From the NCBI RefSeq assembly GCF_000968195.1, contig NZ_FO704550.1, forward strand, positions 1,240,001 through 1,304,000: a stretch of 64,000 nucleotides of DNA, read 5' to 3'. Position 1 is the first letter of the stretch; each line of letters opens with the position of its first letter. This document shows positions 56,112 through 64,000 of the stretch, piece after piece. A program made the translations under genes and the position numbers. The stretch is from Xenorhabdus doucetiae. Its GTDB lineage: Bacteria; Pseudomonadota; Gammaproteobacteria; Enterobacterales; Enterobacteriaceae. The notes beneath the pieces were generated by a model. It searched no databases. It saw only the letters and a program-made list of their open reading frames with translations, and was not told where the DNA came from.

Positions 56112-56564
56112 TTATCCTGCCTTTTCATCATGAAGCGCGTTATCTTTGCGGCAATCACCAGTAGCACAGTGACCATATAAATAGAGGCTGTGGTTTGAGA
56201 GCTTAATGCCATAACGGTCAGCGATGTTTTTCTGGCGCTCTTCAATAAACTCATCATTAAATTCAATGACTTTACCGCAGTCGAGACAAATCAGGTGGTC
56301 ATGGTGATGTTGCTGAGTGAGTTCAAAAACCGATTTACCACCTTCAAAATTGTGGCGTGTAACAATGCCGGCATCATCGAACTGGTTCAACACGCGATAG
56401 ACAGTGGCGAGGCCAATCTCTTCACCGATATCAATCAGTTTTTTGTAGAGATCCTCCGCACTGACATGATGGCATTCTGGGTCCTGTAGCACTTCCAAAA
56501 TTTTCAAGCGCGGAAGTGTTACTTTAAGTCCAGCATTTTTCAATGCTTTATTGTTGTCGGTCAT
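56112..56564 (-). CDS. fur: Ferric uptake regulator Fur
   Basis: 150 residues (148 in E. coli). DNA-binding winged helix to about residue 80, then metal sites in QQHHHDHLICLDCGKVIEF and the C-terminal CATGDC. Represses iron-uptake genes with Fe2+; the siderophore operon at the left edge is a likely target. Located downstream of fldA on the same strand, as in enterics. Confidence 0.97.
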   Translation of the reverse strand: MTDNNKALKNAGLKVTLPRLKILEVLQDPECHHVSAEDLYKKLIDIGEEIGLATVYRVLNQFDDAGIVTRHNFEGGKSVFELTQQHHHDHLICLDCGKVIEFNDEFIEERQKNIADRYGIKLSNHSLYLYGHCATGDCRKDNALHDEKAG

Positions 56565-56750
56565 GCGGATTCAGTCCTGTAACTTGGGTTAAGTGAACTT
56601 ATGATACTTGGGGGTATCGTGAGGGAATCATGATTCTGTTTCACATTGCTGATTATAGGCATGGATATTTAAAATGAAAACCATGCCTGGCCCGATATCA
56701 TGACACATTATGCAGGAATTATCCTGCCTGAAAGGGTGCTTATTCCCGGA

Positions 56751-57284
56751 TTATGCACCCAGGATCTCTGACAGGCTCATTTCAGCCTTGATCTGTTGTA
56801 CCCAGGCTTCAACGCGCTCATCCGTCAGTTCGGGTTGGCGATCTTCATCAATGGCCAAACCAATAAAATGGTTATCGTCGGCCATGCCCTTAGAGGCTTC
56901 AAAGTGATACCCTTCGGTTGGCCAGTGGCCTACGATAATTGCGCCACGGGGTTCAATAATATCGCGGATGGTGCCCATGGCATCACAGAAGTACTCTGCA
57001 TAATCTTCCTGATCACCACAGCCGAACAAAGCAACCAGTTTCCCTTCGAAATTGATCTCTTCCAGTGTTGGGAAGAAATCATCCCAATCACATTGGGCTT
57101 CGCCGTAATACCAAGTTGGGATGCCAAGCAGCAGGATATCGAAGGTTTCAATATCTTCTTTGCTGCTTTTGGCAATATCGTGGACTTCAGCAACCTCAGC
57201 ACCGCCCAATTTTTCTTGGATCATTTTGGCGATGTTCTCTGTGTTGCCGGTATCGCTGCCGAAGAATAGACCTATTATTGCCAT
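56751..57284 (-). CDS. fldA: Flavodoxin FldA
   Basis: 177 residues (176 in E. coli). FMN-binding phosphate loop GSDTGNTENIA is near the N-terminus; TWYYGEAQCDWDDFFPTLE and GCGDQEDYAEYFCDA are typical of long-chain flavodoxins. Donates electrons to radical-SAM enzymes, biotin synthase and others. Confidence 0.96.
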   Translation of the reverse strand: MAIIGLFFGSDTGNTENIAKMIQEKLGGAEVAEVHDIAKSSKEDIETFDILLLGIPTWYYGEAQCDWDDFFPTLEEINFEGKLVALFGCGDQEDYAEYFCDAMGTIRDIIEPRGAIIVGHWPTEGYHFEASKGMADDNHFIGLAIDEDRQPELTDERVEAWVQQIKAEMSLSEILGA

Positions 57285-57459
57285 AAAATGGGTTAACCTC
57301 TTGTTTTATCTGTGCATTAAAGTTATACACATCACGCTGAAATCAGCTAGAAAAATGTCAGTTTGGGTAACATGAAAAGCGTTATTCTGACCAAACATCC
57401 ATGACAAATCTGTCAGATTTGTGTGGTGATAGCGCTTTATTGCTGTTTAATAAAAGCCG

Positions 57460-57750
57460 TTAACCGGCAAGGTGATTTGTTTCTGCCAGTTGGGCCAGTA
57501 ACATTTGTTCAATCAATTCACTGCGGCTGATGTTGCGCTGTTTTGCCAGATGATTCAGTGCATCGACGGCATCTTCATTGAGTTTGAGTTCCACTCGACG
57601 CAGTCCCTTGACTTTATCTCGCCGCAACTGGTTGCGTTTATTGATCCTAAGCTGCTCATCCCTGGACAGCGGGTTTGTTTTAGGTCGCCCTGGCCTGCGT
57701 TCATCTGCGAACAAATCCAGTGTGGTGCGATCAGTTTGTTCTTTTGCCAT
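57460..57750 (-). CDS. ybfE: Ribbon-helix-helix protein YbfE
   Basis: 96 residues, nearly identical over the first 70 to E. coli YbfE (MAKEQTDRTTLDLFADERRP onward). A small RHH DNA-binding protein of unknown role, LexA-controlled in E. coli. I could not find a convincing LexA box before it here. It is the last gene in conserved enteric order; ybfF and seqA, expected next, are absent. Confidence 0.92.
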   Translation of the reverse strand: MAKEQTDRTTLDLFADERRPGRPKTNPLSRDEQLRINKRNQLRRDKVKGLRRVELKLNEDAVDALNHLAKQRNISRSELIEQMLLAQLAETNHLAG

Positions 57751-57846
57751 AAATTCAATTGATAATGGGCGTGTACCAACAATATAGCGGGCAATAATAC
57801 CTTAGCTGGGCGCGTGTCGCTACTGCTTGATGGGAGAGATTGTTGG

Positions 57847-58167
57847 TCACGTATTTGTCAATAGGGCATCAAAAGCGGAAATTATTTCACTTCTGGATGC
57901 TGTGACATTACAAACAAAGTCCATTTTGTTGATTTTTTTGGCATCAAGAAATGTCATCGCAGGGGTAAAGACATAATAATCTGCGCCGTTAACACTGACG
58001 AGAGGGGTTATACGTTTTTGGTTGAGGTTCAGATCATTCTTAGACACCAGCGGTACAACCAATCGGGTTGATAAATTTTCGAAATAATCATGCTGAATGA
58101 TCAGATAATAAGGCCAAAGTGGGTTTGATTTAACCGATGGGTTTCGGTATACGTCAAATTGTGACAT
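57847..58167 (-). CDS. ccdB: CcdB-family toxin
   Basis: 106 residues starting MSQFDVYRNPSVKSNPLWPY. CcdB-type segments RLVVPLVSKNDL and ITPLVSVNGADYYVFTPAM are clear. CcdB proteins poison DNA gyrase. The ATG shares one base with the stop of the upstream antitoxin gene. Target residues at the C-terminus differ from F-plasmid CcdB (which ends in WGI), so activity on gyrase is uncertain. Confidence 0.9.
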   Translation of the reverse strand: MSQFDVYRNPSVKSNPLWPYYLIIQHDYFENLSTRLVVPLVSKNDLNLNQKRITPLVSVNGADYYVFTPAMTFLDAKKINKMDFVCNVTASRSEIISAFDALLTNT

Positions 58168-58415
58168 TACAGGCTCCCAAAAAAATCATCATCCGTGAGC
58201 ATTCCTGCTCGTTCTATAAATGCGTTCATAGCTTGCATATCCTGTTTTTCCTGTATTTGTTCGTTTTTTCTGGCCTCTATTTCCTGTGCCAACAATTTAT
58301 CCAGTGTTGCTGACAGGTTGATATTCATGCTGCGGGCTGTTTCAACCAAGGCAGCAGTCAGGTAGACATTCGTGCTTTTTTTAATGCTATGGCGGGAGGT
58401 GGTCAAAGTTCTCAT
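58167..58415 (-). CDS. ccdA: CcdA-family antitoxin
   Basis: 82 residues from the ATG at 58415 (MRTLTTSRHSIKKSTNVYLT); the longer open frame upstream would overlap the neighbouring regulator gene. N-terminal ribbon-helix-helix DNA-binding part, then a charged, likely disordered tail MNAFIERAGMLTDDDFF that resembles the CcdB-binding end of CcdA. Coupled to ccdB by overlap. Confidence 0.85.
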   Translation of the reverse strand: MRTLTTSRHSIKKSTNVYLTAALVETARSMNINLSATLDKLLAQEIEARKNEQIQEKQDMQAMNAFIERAGMLTDDDFFGSL

Positions 58416-58474
58416 GATAATGTCTCTTATGCGCAATACTCTGCGCATAATTATGATCTTGAGAGAGCAAAAAA

Positions 58475-59464
58475 TCAACAGTAATGATATTTCTGCCGGT
58501 ACTCTTTTGGCGTCAACCCGTTGCAACGCTTGAATAACTCCCTGAAATAACGGGTATCCTCATAACCCACCTTATGACTGATTTCCTCAATGGTTTTATG
58601 GGATTTTTCCAGCCAATGCTTGGCCTGTGACAGGCGGATCTGTTGAATATATTGAATCGGTGTTTTGCCGGTGGCGAGCTTAAAGCGCCGTTTCATTTGG
58701 CGTTCACACAGGTGAATTTTATTCGCCAAATCAGCGACAGATAAAATTTCAGAAGGAAAAGCGTGCATCCAATCTTGCAGTTTGTGGATCAGCGGATCGG
58801 CATGTTGGCGATAAGGGGCAAAACTGGCGGGATCGTATGAACTTGAATGGTCATTTTCGTCCAACAGGAATTTTGCACATTGCTCTCTGGCATATTGTCC
58901 GTATATCAACTCAACGATATTCAACATATGGCTTCCGCATCCATAGGCGCTGGAGATACAGAAACGGTGGTTATCGCTGATGATTTTTTTGTCGGTGTAG
59001 AGGGGAATATGGGGAAATAATTTTTTGAATTCAGGGGAAAAATGCGGATGAATGGTTGCGCCGGTGTCTAATAATCCTGCTTTGGCAAGTATAAATGTGC
59101 CTGAGCAGATTGAGACAATGGGAATGCGTCGTTCATCCATGGCCTTAAGCCACGCCATGACTTCCTGTGAGCAGTGCCGCGGTTCCCACTCAGGGAAACC
59201 CAGTGAGCCGACCAGAATAATATCGGGTTGCTGTTCGTCGTCGGGATCAGAGAGGAGTGAACTGGGAGCGAAGTCCATCAGCAGATCATCGGTATGATTG
59301 ATGCTTTGGCGGGTTATGCCCTGATGGGTCGGGGAGATAATGCTGACGTGAGGCACTGCGCCGCCAATAGCGTTGGCGGCGAGGGTAAGAATTTCGATCG
59401 GCATGGCAACCGATGTGACCGAGGTGTGAGAAAAGACCAGTGCTGTAATCGAGAGTTGTTTCAT
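58475..59464 (-). CDS. GlxA-family AraC-type transcriptional regulator
   Basis: 329 residues: DJ-1/PfpI-like domain at about 5-200 (with IVSICSGTFILAKAGLLDT around the nucleophile-elbow Cys) and a C-terminal AraC helix-turn-helix pair at about 230-325 (SVADLANKIHLCERQMKRRF, then EISHKVGYEDTRYFRELFKR). Ligand and targets are unknown. It stands between the CcdAB pair and the RTX export operon, all on the same strand, and may regulate either. Confidence 0.9.
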   Translation of the reverse strand: MKQLSITALVFSHTSVTSVAMPIEILTLAANAIGGAVPHVSIISPTHQGITRQSINHTDDLLMDFAPSSLLSDPDDEQQPDIILVGSLGFPEWEPRHCSQEVMAWLKAMDERRIPIVSICSGTFILAKAGLLDTGATIHPHFSPEFKKLFPHIPLYTDKKIISDNHRFCISSAYGCGSHMLNIVELIYGQYAREQCAKFLLDENDHSSSYDPASFAPYRQHADPLIHKLQDWMHAFPSEILSVADLANKIHLCERQMKRRFKLATGKTPIQYIQQIRLSQAKHWLEKSHKTIEEISHKVGYEDTRYFRELFKRCNGLTPKEYRQKYHYC

Positions 59465-59500
59465 AGTGATATTCTCTTCCTTAAGAACATGTTGTCATGC

Positions 59501-59574
59501 TATACCCGATAAACTCCAAGTATCTCCCCGCAGCGCGGGGAGATACTTCATGTATATTGAAGTGCGACGAGTAT
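59501..59574. repeat. REP-like palindromic repeat, copy B
   Basis: Starts TATACCCGATAAACTCCAAG, holds a palindrome with 14-base arms (59518-59531 and 59535-59548; AAGTATCTCCCCGC type), ends TATTGAAGTGCGACGAGTAT. Shares core and end with 37267-37385. The outer parts are also loosely inverted. Confidence 0.8.
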
Positions 59575-59651
59575 CTATTAATTTCATAATGAAATTGATT
59601 CTAAGGCGAAAAAAGTCTCATGTCTTCCCTCAATTGCTTTTTTCACAGTCA

Positions 59652-61826
59652 TCACTGGGTTTGTTGATGCCAAAGTTGTGCATATAAGCCATCTTGTTGC
59701 ACCAGCGCATCATGTGAACCGGATTCAGCGATTTTCCCCTGATCTAAAACGAAAATTTTATCCGCATGGCGGAGGGTATTGAGCCGGTGAGCAATGCTGA
59801 TCACCGTGCGGTTCCGGCAGATTTCATCCATATTGCTCATGATGGCGGCTTCAGATTCATAATCCAGCGCGGAAGTCGCTTCATCAAGGATCAAAATTTT
59901 GGGATCACTCAGCAATGCCCTTGCCAATGCGATACGTTGCCGTTGCCCGCCGGAAAGATTGCATCCTTTTTCGCCAACCGGATGGGCAAATTGATGGGGA
60001 AAGGCATTAATGAAGTCAACTGCGCCCGCCAGGGTTGCCGCCCGATAGACCTCTTCATCACTGGCATTGGGTTTGCACAGGCGGATATTATCCGCAATGC
60101 TGCCGGAAAACAGAATGCTCTCCTGCAAGACCACGCTCATATTACGGCGCAGTGAGACGGGGTCAGCAATCGCCAAATCCATGCCATCCACCAAAACCTG
60201 ACCGTGTTGCGGCACATAGAGGCGCTGCAACAATCGGGTCAGGGTACTCTTGCCGGAACCCGACGGCCCGGTAATGCCAATAAATTCCCCGGCTTTAATT
60301 TCCAGTGACAGATTTGCCAGAACTTCGGGGGTATCGGCATGATAGCGGAAACGGATATTTCTGAACTCAATCTGACCGGCCAGTTCGGGGGCGGAGGCCA
60401 GCCCCTGTTTACTGCTTTCCATTGGCTCATCAAGAATATCCCCCACCCGGCGCAGGGCGATCAGGGTATGTTGAAAGTCTTGCCAGACTTGCGCCAGCCT
60501 TAAAATAGGCTGGGTAACATGCCCCGCCAGCATATTAAACGCAATTAATTCGCCGGGGGATAACTCGCCCTCCAGCACGCTCCGGACGCCCCACCACAGC
60601 AGCAGGGCGGCAACCACTTTTTGGATCAGTTCAATCCCTTGTCCCGCTGCCAGCCCGCTTTTTTGGGCGGTAAAACGTTGGATTAACTGCTGACTCAACA
60701 CCTTTTGCCATTGGTGCAAGAAGCGTTTTTCGGTTGCGGTGGTTTTAATAGTTTCAATCCCCGTGACCGCTTCGGTCAGAAAGCTGGTGGCATTGGCATC
60801 CGCTTCATACTCTTTTTCTACCTTGCGCCGAATCATTGGCCCGACGGCTACCCATAACAAAAAGTGGAGAAGCAGTGAACTGATGACGATCCAGGTCAGC
60901 AGGGAGGAATAATGGAACATCACGCCCAGAAACAGAACGATGAAAATCAGGTCGAGCAACAGCATCAGGGTCGAGCCGGTCAAGAACTGGCGGATCTGCG
61001 CCATTTCCCGGACTCTGGCGATAACTTGCCCGGTTTGCCGTTGCTTAAAATAGGGCAGGGGCAGCCCCACCAGATGGCGATACAGCCTGCCGGAGAGTTC
61101 AGCATTAATCTGGCTGGCCATATGCCCAAACACGGTATTGCGCAGGAAGCCGTACAGCGGTTCCGCCAGCGCCAGTGCCAGCATAGCCATGCCCAGCACA
61201 TGCAGGCTGGAAAGACTCCGCCCGACCAGCACCTTGTCGATAATATTTTCAAACAATAGCGGGGAAGCCAGTGCAAAAAGCTGCAACACGATGGCAAACA
61301 GGAAAATATCCCGTAACTGATTTTTTTGCCTGAAAATGGAAGGATAAAACCAGCTCAGGCCAAATTTAACCTGCTGTTTGGTCAGGGATTTATCTGCCAC
61401 CAGTAGTATCTTATAGTTGTATCCGTTGTGATCCGTTGGTTCAGCGGGCATGGGATGAACTAATTCACGGACGGCATATTTTCCGCTGCCGGGATCGAAT
61501 ATCGTCAATGTGTCGGGACGGATTTCTGACAGCACCCACCAGCGCTGATCCCATTCAATCAATGCCGGTAACGGTAACGTAGCGGCGGTATCGGGTGTCA
61601 GGCGTTCAAACTTACTGTGCAACCCAATGGCATCCGCCGCTTCACGTAGCTGTGGATCGGTCAGCGCAAGGGAATCCACCCCCAGAACATGATGCAGTTG
61701 TTCGACAGACGCGACTTTGTGAAACTGTGTGCCCAAATAGGCAATGCAATCCAGTGCACGGTTGTTAGTACCAGAAGTATCAGGCGTGAAATTTTCGCTG
61801 TGGGTGAAAGAGAACATCTCAGCCAT
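59652..61826 (-). CDS. rtxE: Type I secretion ABC transporter RtxE-like
   Basis: 724 residues. Order: N-terminal C39-peptidase-like domain (about 20-150) in which the catalytic Cys position does not look conserved, so probably a non-cleaving CLD; six-helix membrane domain (about 165-450); ATPase domain with Walker A GITGPSGSGKST near 510-520, LSGGQRQR and Walker B ILILDEATSALD. Second ABC protein of the operon, placed after the HlyD-like gene by 2 bases. The ABC-HlyD-ABC order matches the rtxB-rtxD-rtxE genes of MARTX toxin exporters. Name assigned by this order. Confidence 0.85.
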   Translation of the reverse strand: MAEMFSFTHSENFTPDTSGTNNRALDCIAYLGTQFHKVASVEQLHHVLGVDSLALTDPQLREAADAIGLHSKFERLTPDTAATLPLPALIEWDQRWWVLSEIRPDTLTIFDPGSGKYAVRELVHPMPAEPTDHNGYNYKILLVADKSLTKQQVKFGLSWFYPSIFRQKNQLRDIFLFAIVLQLFALASPLLFENIIDKVLVGRSLSSLHVLGMAMLALALAEPLYGFLRNTVFGHMASQINAELSGRLYRHLVGLPLPYFKQRQTGQVIARVREMAQIRQFLTGSTLMLLLDLIFIVLFLGVMFHYSSLLTWIVISSLLLHFLLWVAVGPMIRRKVEKEYEADANATSFLTEAVTGIETIKTTATEKRFLHQWQKVLSQQLIQRFTAQKSGLAAGQGIELIQKVVAALLLWWGVRSVLEGELSPGELIAFNMLAGHVTQPILRLAQVWQDFQHTLIALRRVGDILDEPMESSKQGLASAPELAGQIEFRNIRFRYHADTPEVLANLSLEIKAGEFIGITGPSGSGKSTLTRLLQRLYVPQHGQVLVDGMDLAIADPVSLRRNMSVVLQESILFSGSIADNIRLCKPNASDEEVYRAATLAGAVDFINAFPHQFAHPVGEKGCNLSGGQRQRIALARALLSDPKILILDEATSALDYESEAAIMSNMDEICRNRTVISIAHRLNTLRHADKIFVLDQGKIAESGSHDALVQQDGLYAQLWHQQTQ

Positions 61827-61828
61827 GA

Positions 61829-63184
61829 TTATTTTTCCCTCAACGCTTCAGATTGATATTCCTGAATTGGGCTGAGCAGATAATCAATCACCCTTCGCTG
61901 ATCGGTTTTGATTTCCGCCACAATGGACATCCCCGCCGTGATTTCAACCGGTTTGCCATCCACCATGATATTGTTCTGTTTGAGGCTGATTTGTGCGGGG
62001 AACACCAGACCCAGCCGTTCATCGTGGGTGGAATCTCTGGAAACGCTGAGTAATTCCCCTTCAATGGTGCCATAGCGGGTATAAGGGAACGCATCGACTT
62101 TCACCGTGACGTGCTGACCGGGATAAACAAAACCGACATCTTTGTTGAGGATTTGGATTTCAGCGAGTTGGACATGCTCATCAGGCACAATCACCATTAA
62201 ATTCTGGGCAGGTTGCAGCACGGCGCCAAGGGTATGGACACTCAACTGTTGAACTGTGCCGCTCACCGGCGAGCGTACCACCTCAAGTTCTTCCCGTTCC
62301 TGCATTTTGGAAATTTCTTGTTTTATGACCCCTAATTGCATGACAGCCTGTTTTCTTTTCTCAAACCATTCCCGCTCTTTTTGTATTTTGACGCCCTTGA
62401 AACGCGCTTCCAGACTTTGGTATTGGGTGACCAAAATACCCAGTTCGGATTTTTGTTGGGCGATCAGCCTCTCGGTTTCCAGAAATTCTTTTTCCTGCTC
62501 CAGATATTCCACCTTGCTGATAACCTGCTTTTGGCTCAAGGTCTTCCGGGCCAATAAACGCTGGTTGATATTGTCACGCAGATGGGTCAAGGAGCGTATA
62601 TCGCTATTGCGTGATGCTTGGGAAGCCAGATTCACGGCCATTTCCGCATGGATATTGTTAATGATGGAGTCGAATTCCTGCTTCTCATGAGCGTAATGCG
62701 TCAGAATTTTTTCCTGCCTGTCCGCGGATTGCTGCTGGAAAAGTGGCAGAGACTTGGGATCATGCTGCTCAAGCAAGGCTTGATAACGGATTTCCTCTTC
62801 TATCGTATAGTCGCGTTGTTCGAACAAACGCGCAATATCCTGATTGACGCCGAGCGTGTTGAGCGTCAGCAAAGGGGCACCTTTCTCAACATGCTGACCA
62901 TTGGCGACATGAATCGCCATCAGGCGGCTCTGTTCGTAAGCCTGAATGATCTGGGAACGACCCGACGCGATTAAACGCCCGGTTGCGGTTGCTTGTACAT
63001 CCAGTTTTCCCAGACAAGCCCAGAGCAGCGCGATCAGAACACTGATGCTCAGCGTGATGGCCGTATAACGGGCGAACGGGGAAGGAGGTCGTTGCGACAA
63101 GGCCAGATGGGTCGGTAAAAAATCGTAATGGGGGTGGGTCGTTCGCAACCGTTTGATCCCTCTGCGCAAGATAGCCTTAAACAT
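61829..63184 (-). CDS. rtxD: Periplasmic adaptor protein RtxD-like (HlyD family)
   Basis: 451 residues, one N-terminal membrane helix (YTAITLSISVLIALLWACLG at about 40-60), a lipoyl half motif VANGQHVEKGAPLLTL, a long coiled coil, and the C-terminal HlyD signature region with PVSGTVQQLSVHTLGAV and the KVDAFPYTRYGTIEGEL stretch. Bridges the inner-membrane ABC proteins to TolC. Overlaps the upstream ABC gene by 8 bases. Confidence 0.93.
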   Translation of the reverse strand: MFKAILRRGIKRLRTTHPHYDFLPTHLALSQRPPSPFARYTAITLSISVLIALLWACLGKLDVQATATGRLIASGRSQIIQAYEQSRLMAIHVANGQHVEKGAPLLTLNTLGVNQDIARLFEQRDYTIEEEIRYQALLEQHDPKSLPLFQQQSADRQEKILTHYAHEKQEFDSIINNIHAEMAVNLASQASRNSDIRSLTHLRDNINQRLLARKTLSQKQVISKVEYLEQEKEFLETERLIAQQKSELGILVTQYQSLEARFKGVKIQKEREWFEKRKQAVMQLGVIKQEISKMQEREELEVVRSPVSGTVQQLSVHTLGAVLQPAQNLMVIVPDEHVQLAEIQILNKDVGFVYPGQHVTVKVDAFPYTRYGTIEGELLSVSRDSTHDERLGLVFPAQISLKQNNIMVDGKPVEITAGMSIVAEIKTDQRRVIDYLLSPIQEYQSEALREK

Positions 63185-64000
63185 GGGCAGTCTCCTCCTG
63201 TTTTGTTTCTTGTTTTAGCTCTTGTTGTAACTGCCAAAGTTTCCGGTAGTGTTGGCCTTGTTGCAGAAGCTGTTGATGGCTACCTTGTTCAATGATTTGG
63301 CCTTGGTTTAAGACAATGATCCGGTCACATTGGCGCACCGTGGAAAGCCGGTGGGCAATGGTGATCACCGTTCTGCCTTGGGCAATCGCGGCCATATTGG
63401 ATTGAATGATGGCTTGTGATTCATCATCCAGTGCGCTGGTCGCTTCATCCAGGATCAAGATCTTGGGATCGGATAACAGGGTTCTGGCAATGGCCAGACG
63501 CTGCCGCTGACCGCCCGAGAGCGATTGCCCCCCTTCCGCGATCACCGTGTCATACCCCATCGGCAATTTGAGAATAAAATCGTGTGCCCCTGCCAGCTTT
63601 GCCGCCTCAATCACTGCGGATAACGGGGCATCAGGGCAGGATTGAGACAAATTCTCATACACGGTTTTATTAAACAGAAAGTTTTCTTGCAGAACGATAC
63701 CGATCTGCTGCCTGATGGCTTCAATATTAAGATGTTGCAAAGGAATGCCATCCAGCGTAATAGCGCCACTTTCCGGGGTGTAAAGCCGTAACAGCAAACG
63801 GGCAAGGGTGCTTTTTCCCGAACCGGAGGTGCCGACGACGCCCACGGTTTCCCCCGCCCGAATATCCAGCGTGAAATGGTTGATGGTGGGGGGAAGATCC
63901 GGTTGATAGCGAAAGACGATATCAGCAAATGAGATTGCCCCTTGCAATGCCACCTGATGGTTGCCTGATTGTTGCTCTGTCGGCAGGTTCAACATATCGC
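63177..64000 (-). CDS. rtxB: Type I secretion ABC transporter RtxB-like (C-terminal part)
   Basis: The frame runs past the right edge. The visible ~274 residues are the ATPase domain: an Asp-Met-Leu-Asn-Leu-Pro-Thr-Glu-Gln lead-in typical of HlyB/RtxB proteins, Walker A VGTSGSGKST, signature LSGGQRQR, Walker B ILILDEATSALDDES and the H-loop TIAHRLS. The ATG at 63993-63995 is internal, not the start. First visible gene of the export operon; toxin and acyltransferase genes are expected outside the window. Confidence 0.9.
   Translation of the reverse strand, partial: DMLNLPTEQQSGNHQVALQGAISFADIVFRYQPDLPPTINHFTLDIRAGETVGVVGTSGSGKSTLARLLLRLYTPESGAITLDGIPLQHLNIEAIRQQIGIVLQENFLFNKTVYENLSQSCPDAPLSAVIEAAKLAGAHDFILKLPMGYDTVIAEGGQSLSGGQRQRLAIARTLLSDPKILILDEATSALDDESQAIIQSNMAAIAQGRTVITIAHRLSTVRQCDRIIVLNQGQIIEQGSHQQLLQQGQHYRKLWQLQQELKQETKQEETAHV

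Noticed and set aside
57750..57846. LexA box before ybfE
   Set aside because: Expected from E. coli, but no CTGT-N8-ACAG match was found by eye.
1..64000. CRISPR arrays, rRNA genes, prophage structural genes
   Set aside because: No regularly spaced short direct repeats, no rRNA sequence and no phage structural genes were seen.

Overview
The window is chromosomal DNA of an enteric gammaproteobacterium, most likely Xenorhabdus (or its sister genus Photorhabdus). The housekeeping genes match Escherichia coli closely in sequence and order (leuS-lptE-holA-nadD-rsfS-rlmH-mrdA-mrdB-rlpA-dacA-ybeD, lipB-lipA, crcB/cspE, gltIJKL, lnt-corC-ybeY-ybeZ-miaB/ubiF, the Met-Leu-Gln-Met-Gln tRNA operon, nagBAC/nagE, glnS, fur-fldA-ybfE). 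The accessory genes suit an insect/nematode-associated species: a bisucaberin/putrebactin-type siderophore pathway, chitobiase, and an RTX-type secretion system with two ABC transporters. The genus is an inference; no rRNA or other diagnostic marker is present.

Layout. 1-3.1 kb: end of a hydroxamate siderophore operon (diamine N-hydroxylase, then a fused acyltransferase/NIS synthetase). 3.3-11.7 kb, minus strand: proVWX osmoprotectant importer, ygaZH amino-acid exporter, and mprA-emrAB drug efflux. 11.76-12.92 kb: a decayed IS630-family element lying between proV and its probable promoter, followed by about 1 kb of AT-rich DNA with no gene. 13.9-16.3 kb: ogt-like gene, cspE, crcB, lipA. 16.4-30.3 kb: lipB, an inserted trkH on the plus strand, then the envelope/lipoate/leuS block on the minus strand, with a frameshift in rlpA. 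30.5-33.7 kb: glutamate/aspartate importer. 34.07-37.39 kb: a small island between gltI and lnt, bounded by a 148-bp perfect direct repeat of the lnt 3' end. It carries an ISKra4-family remnant, a small CxxC protein, a stand-alone SpeD-like pyruvoyl decarboxylase and an intact IS30-family element. 37.4-44.3 kb: lnt, corC, ybeY, ybeZ, miaB, ubiF. 44.3-45.2 kb: a toxin-antitoxin pair behind two perfect TTTGTATATACAAA palindromes. 45.4-46 kb: tRNA operon with a strong promoter. 46-56 kb: GlcNAc catabolism (nagC, nagA, nagB, divergent nagE), glnS and chitobiase. 56.1-57.8 kb: fur, fldA, ybfE. From 57.8 kb conserved order ends: a CcdAB-like pair, a GlxA-type AraC regulator and an RtxE-RtxD-RtxB-like export operon that runs off the right edge.

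How the parts work together. Chitobiase releases GlcNAc, NagE imports and phosphorylates it, and NagA/NagB feed it to glycolysis under NagC control. The siderophore genes and Fur concern iron. The right-hand operon encodes the inner-membrane and periplasmic parts of a type I exporter whose substrate lies outside the window. The most intriguing part is the lnt-bounded island: its SpeD-like protein keeps the pyruvoyl-forming Ser and the catalytic His and Cys, but has Ser where AdoMet decarboxylases carry a Glu after WP.
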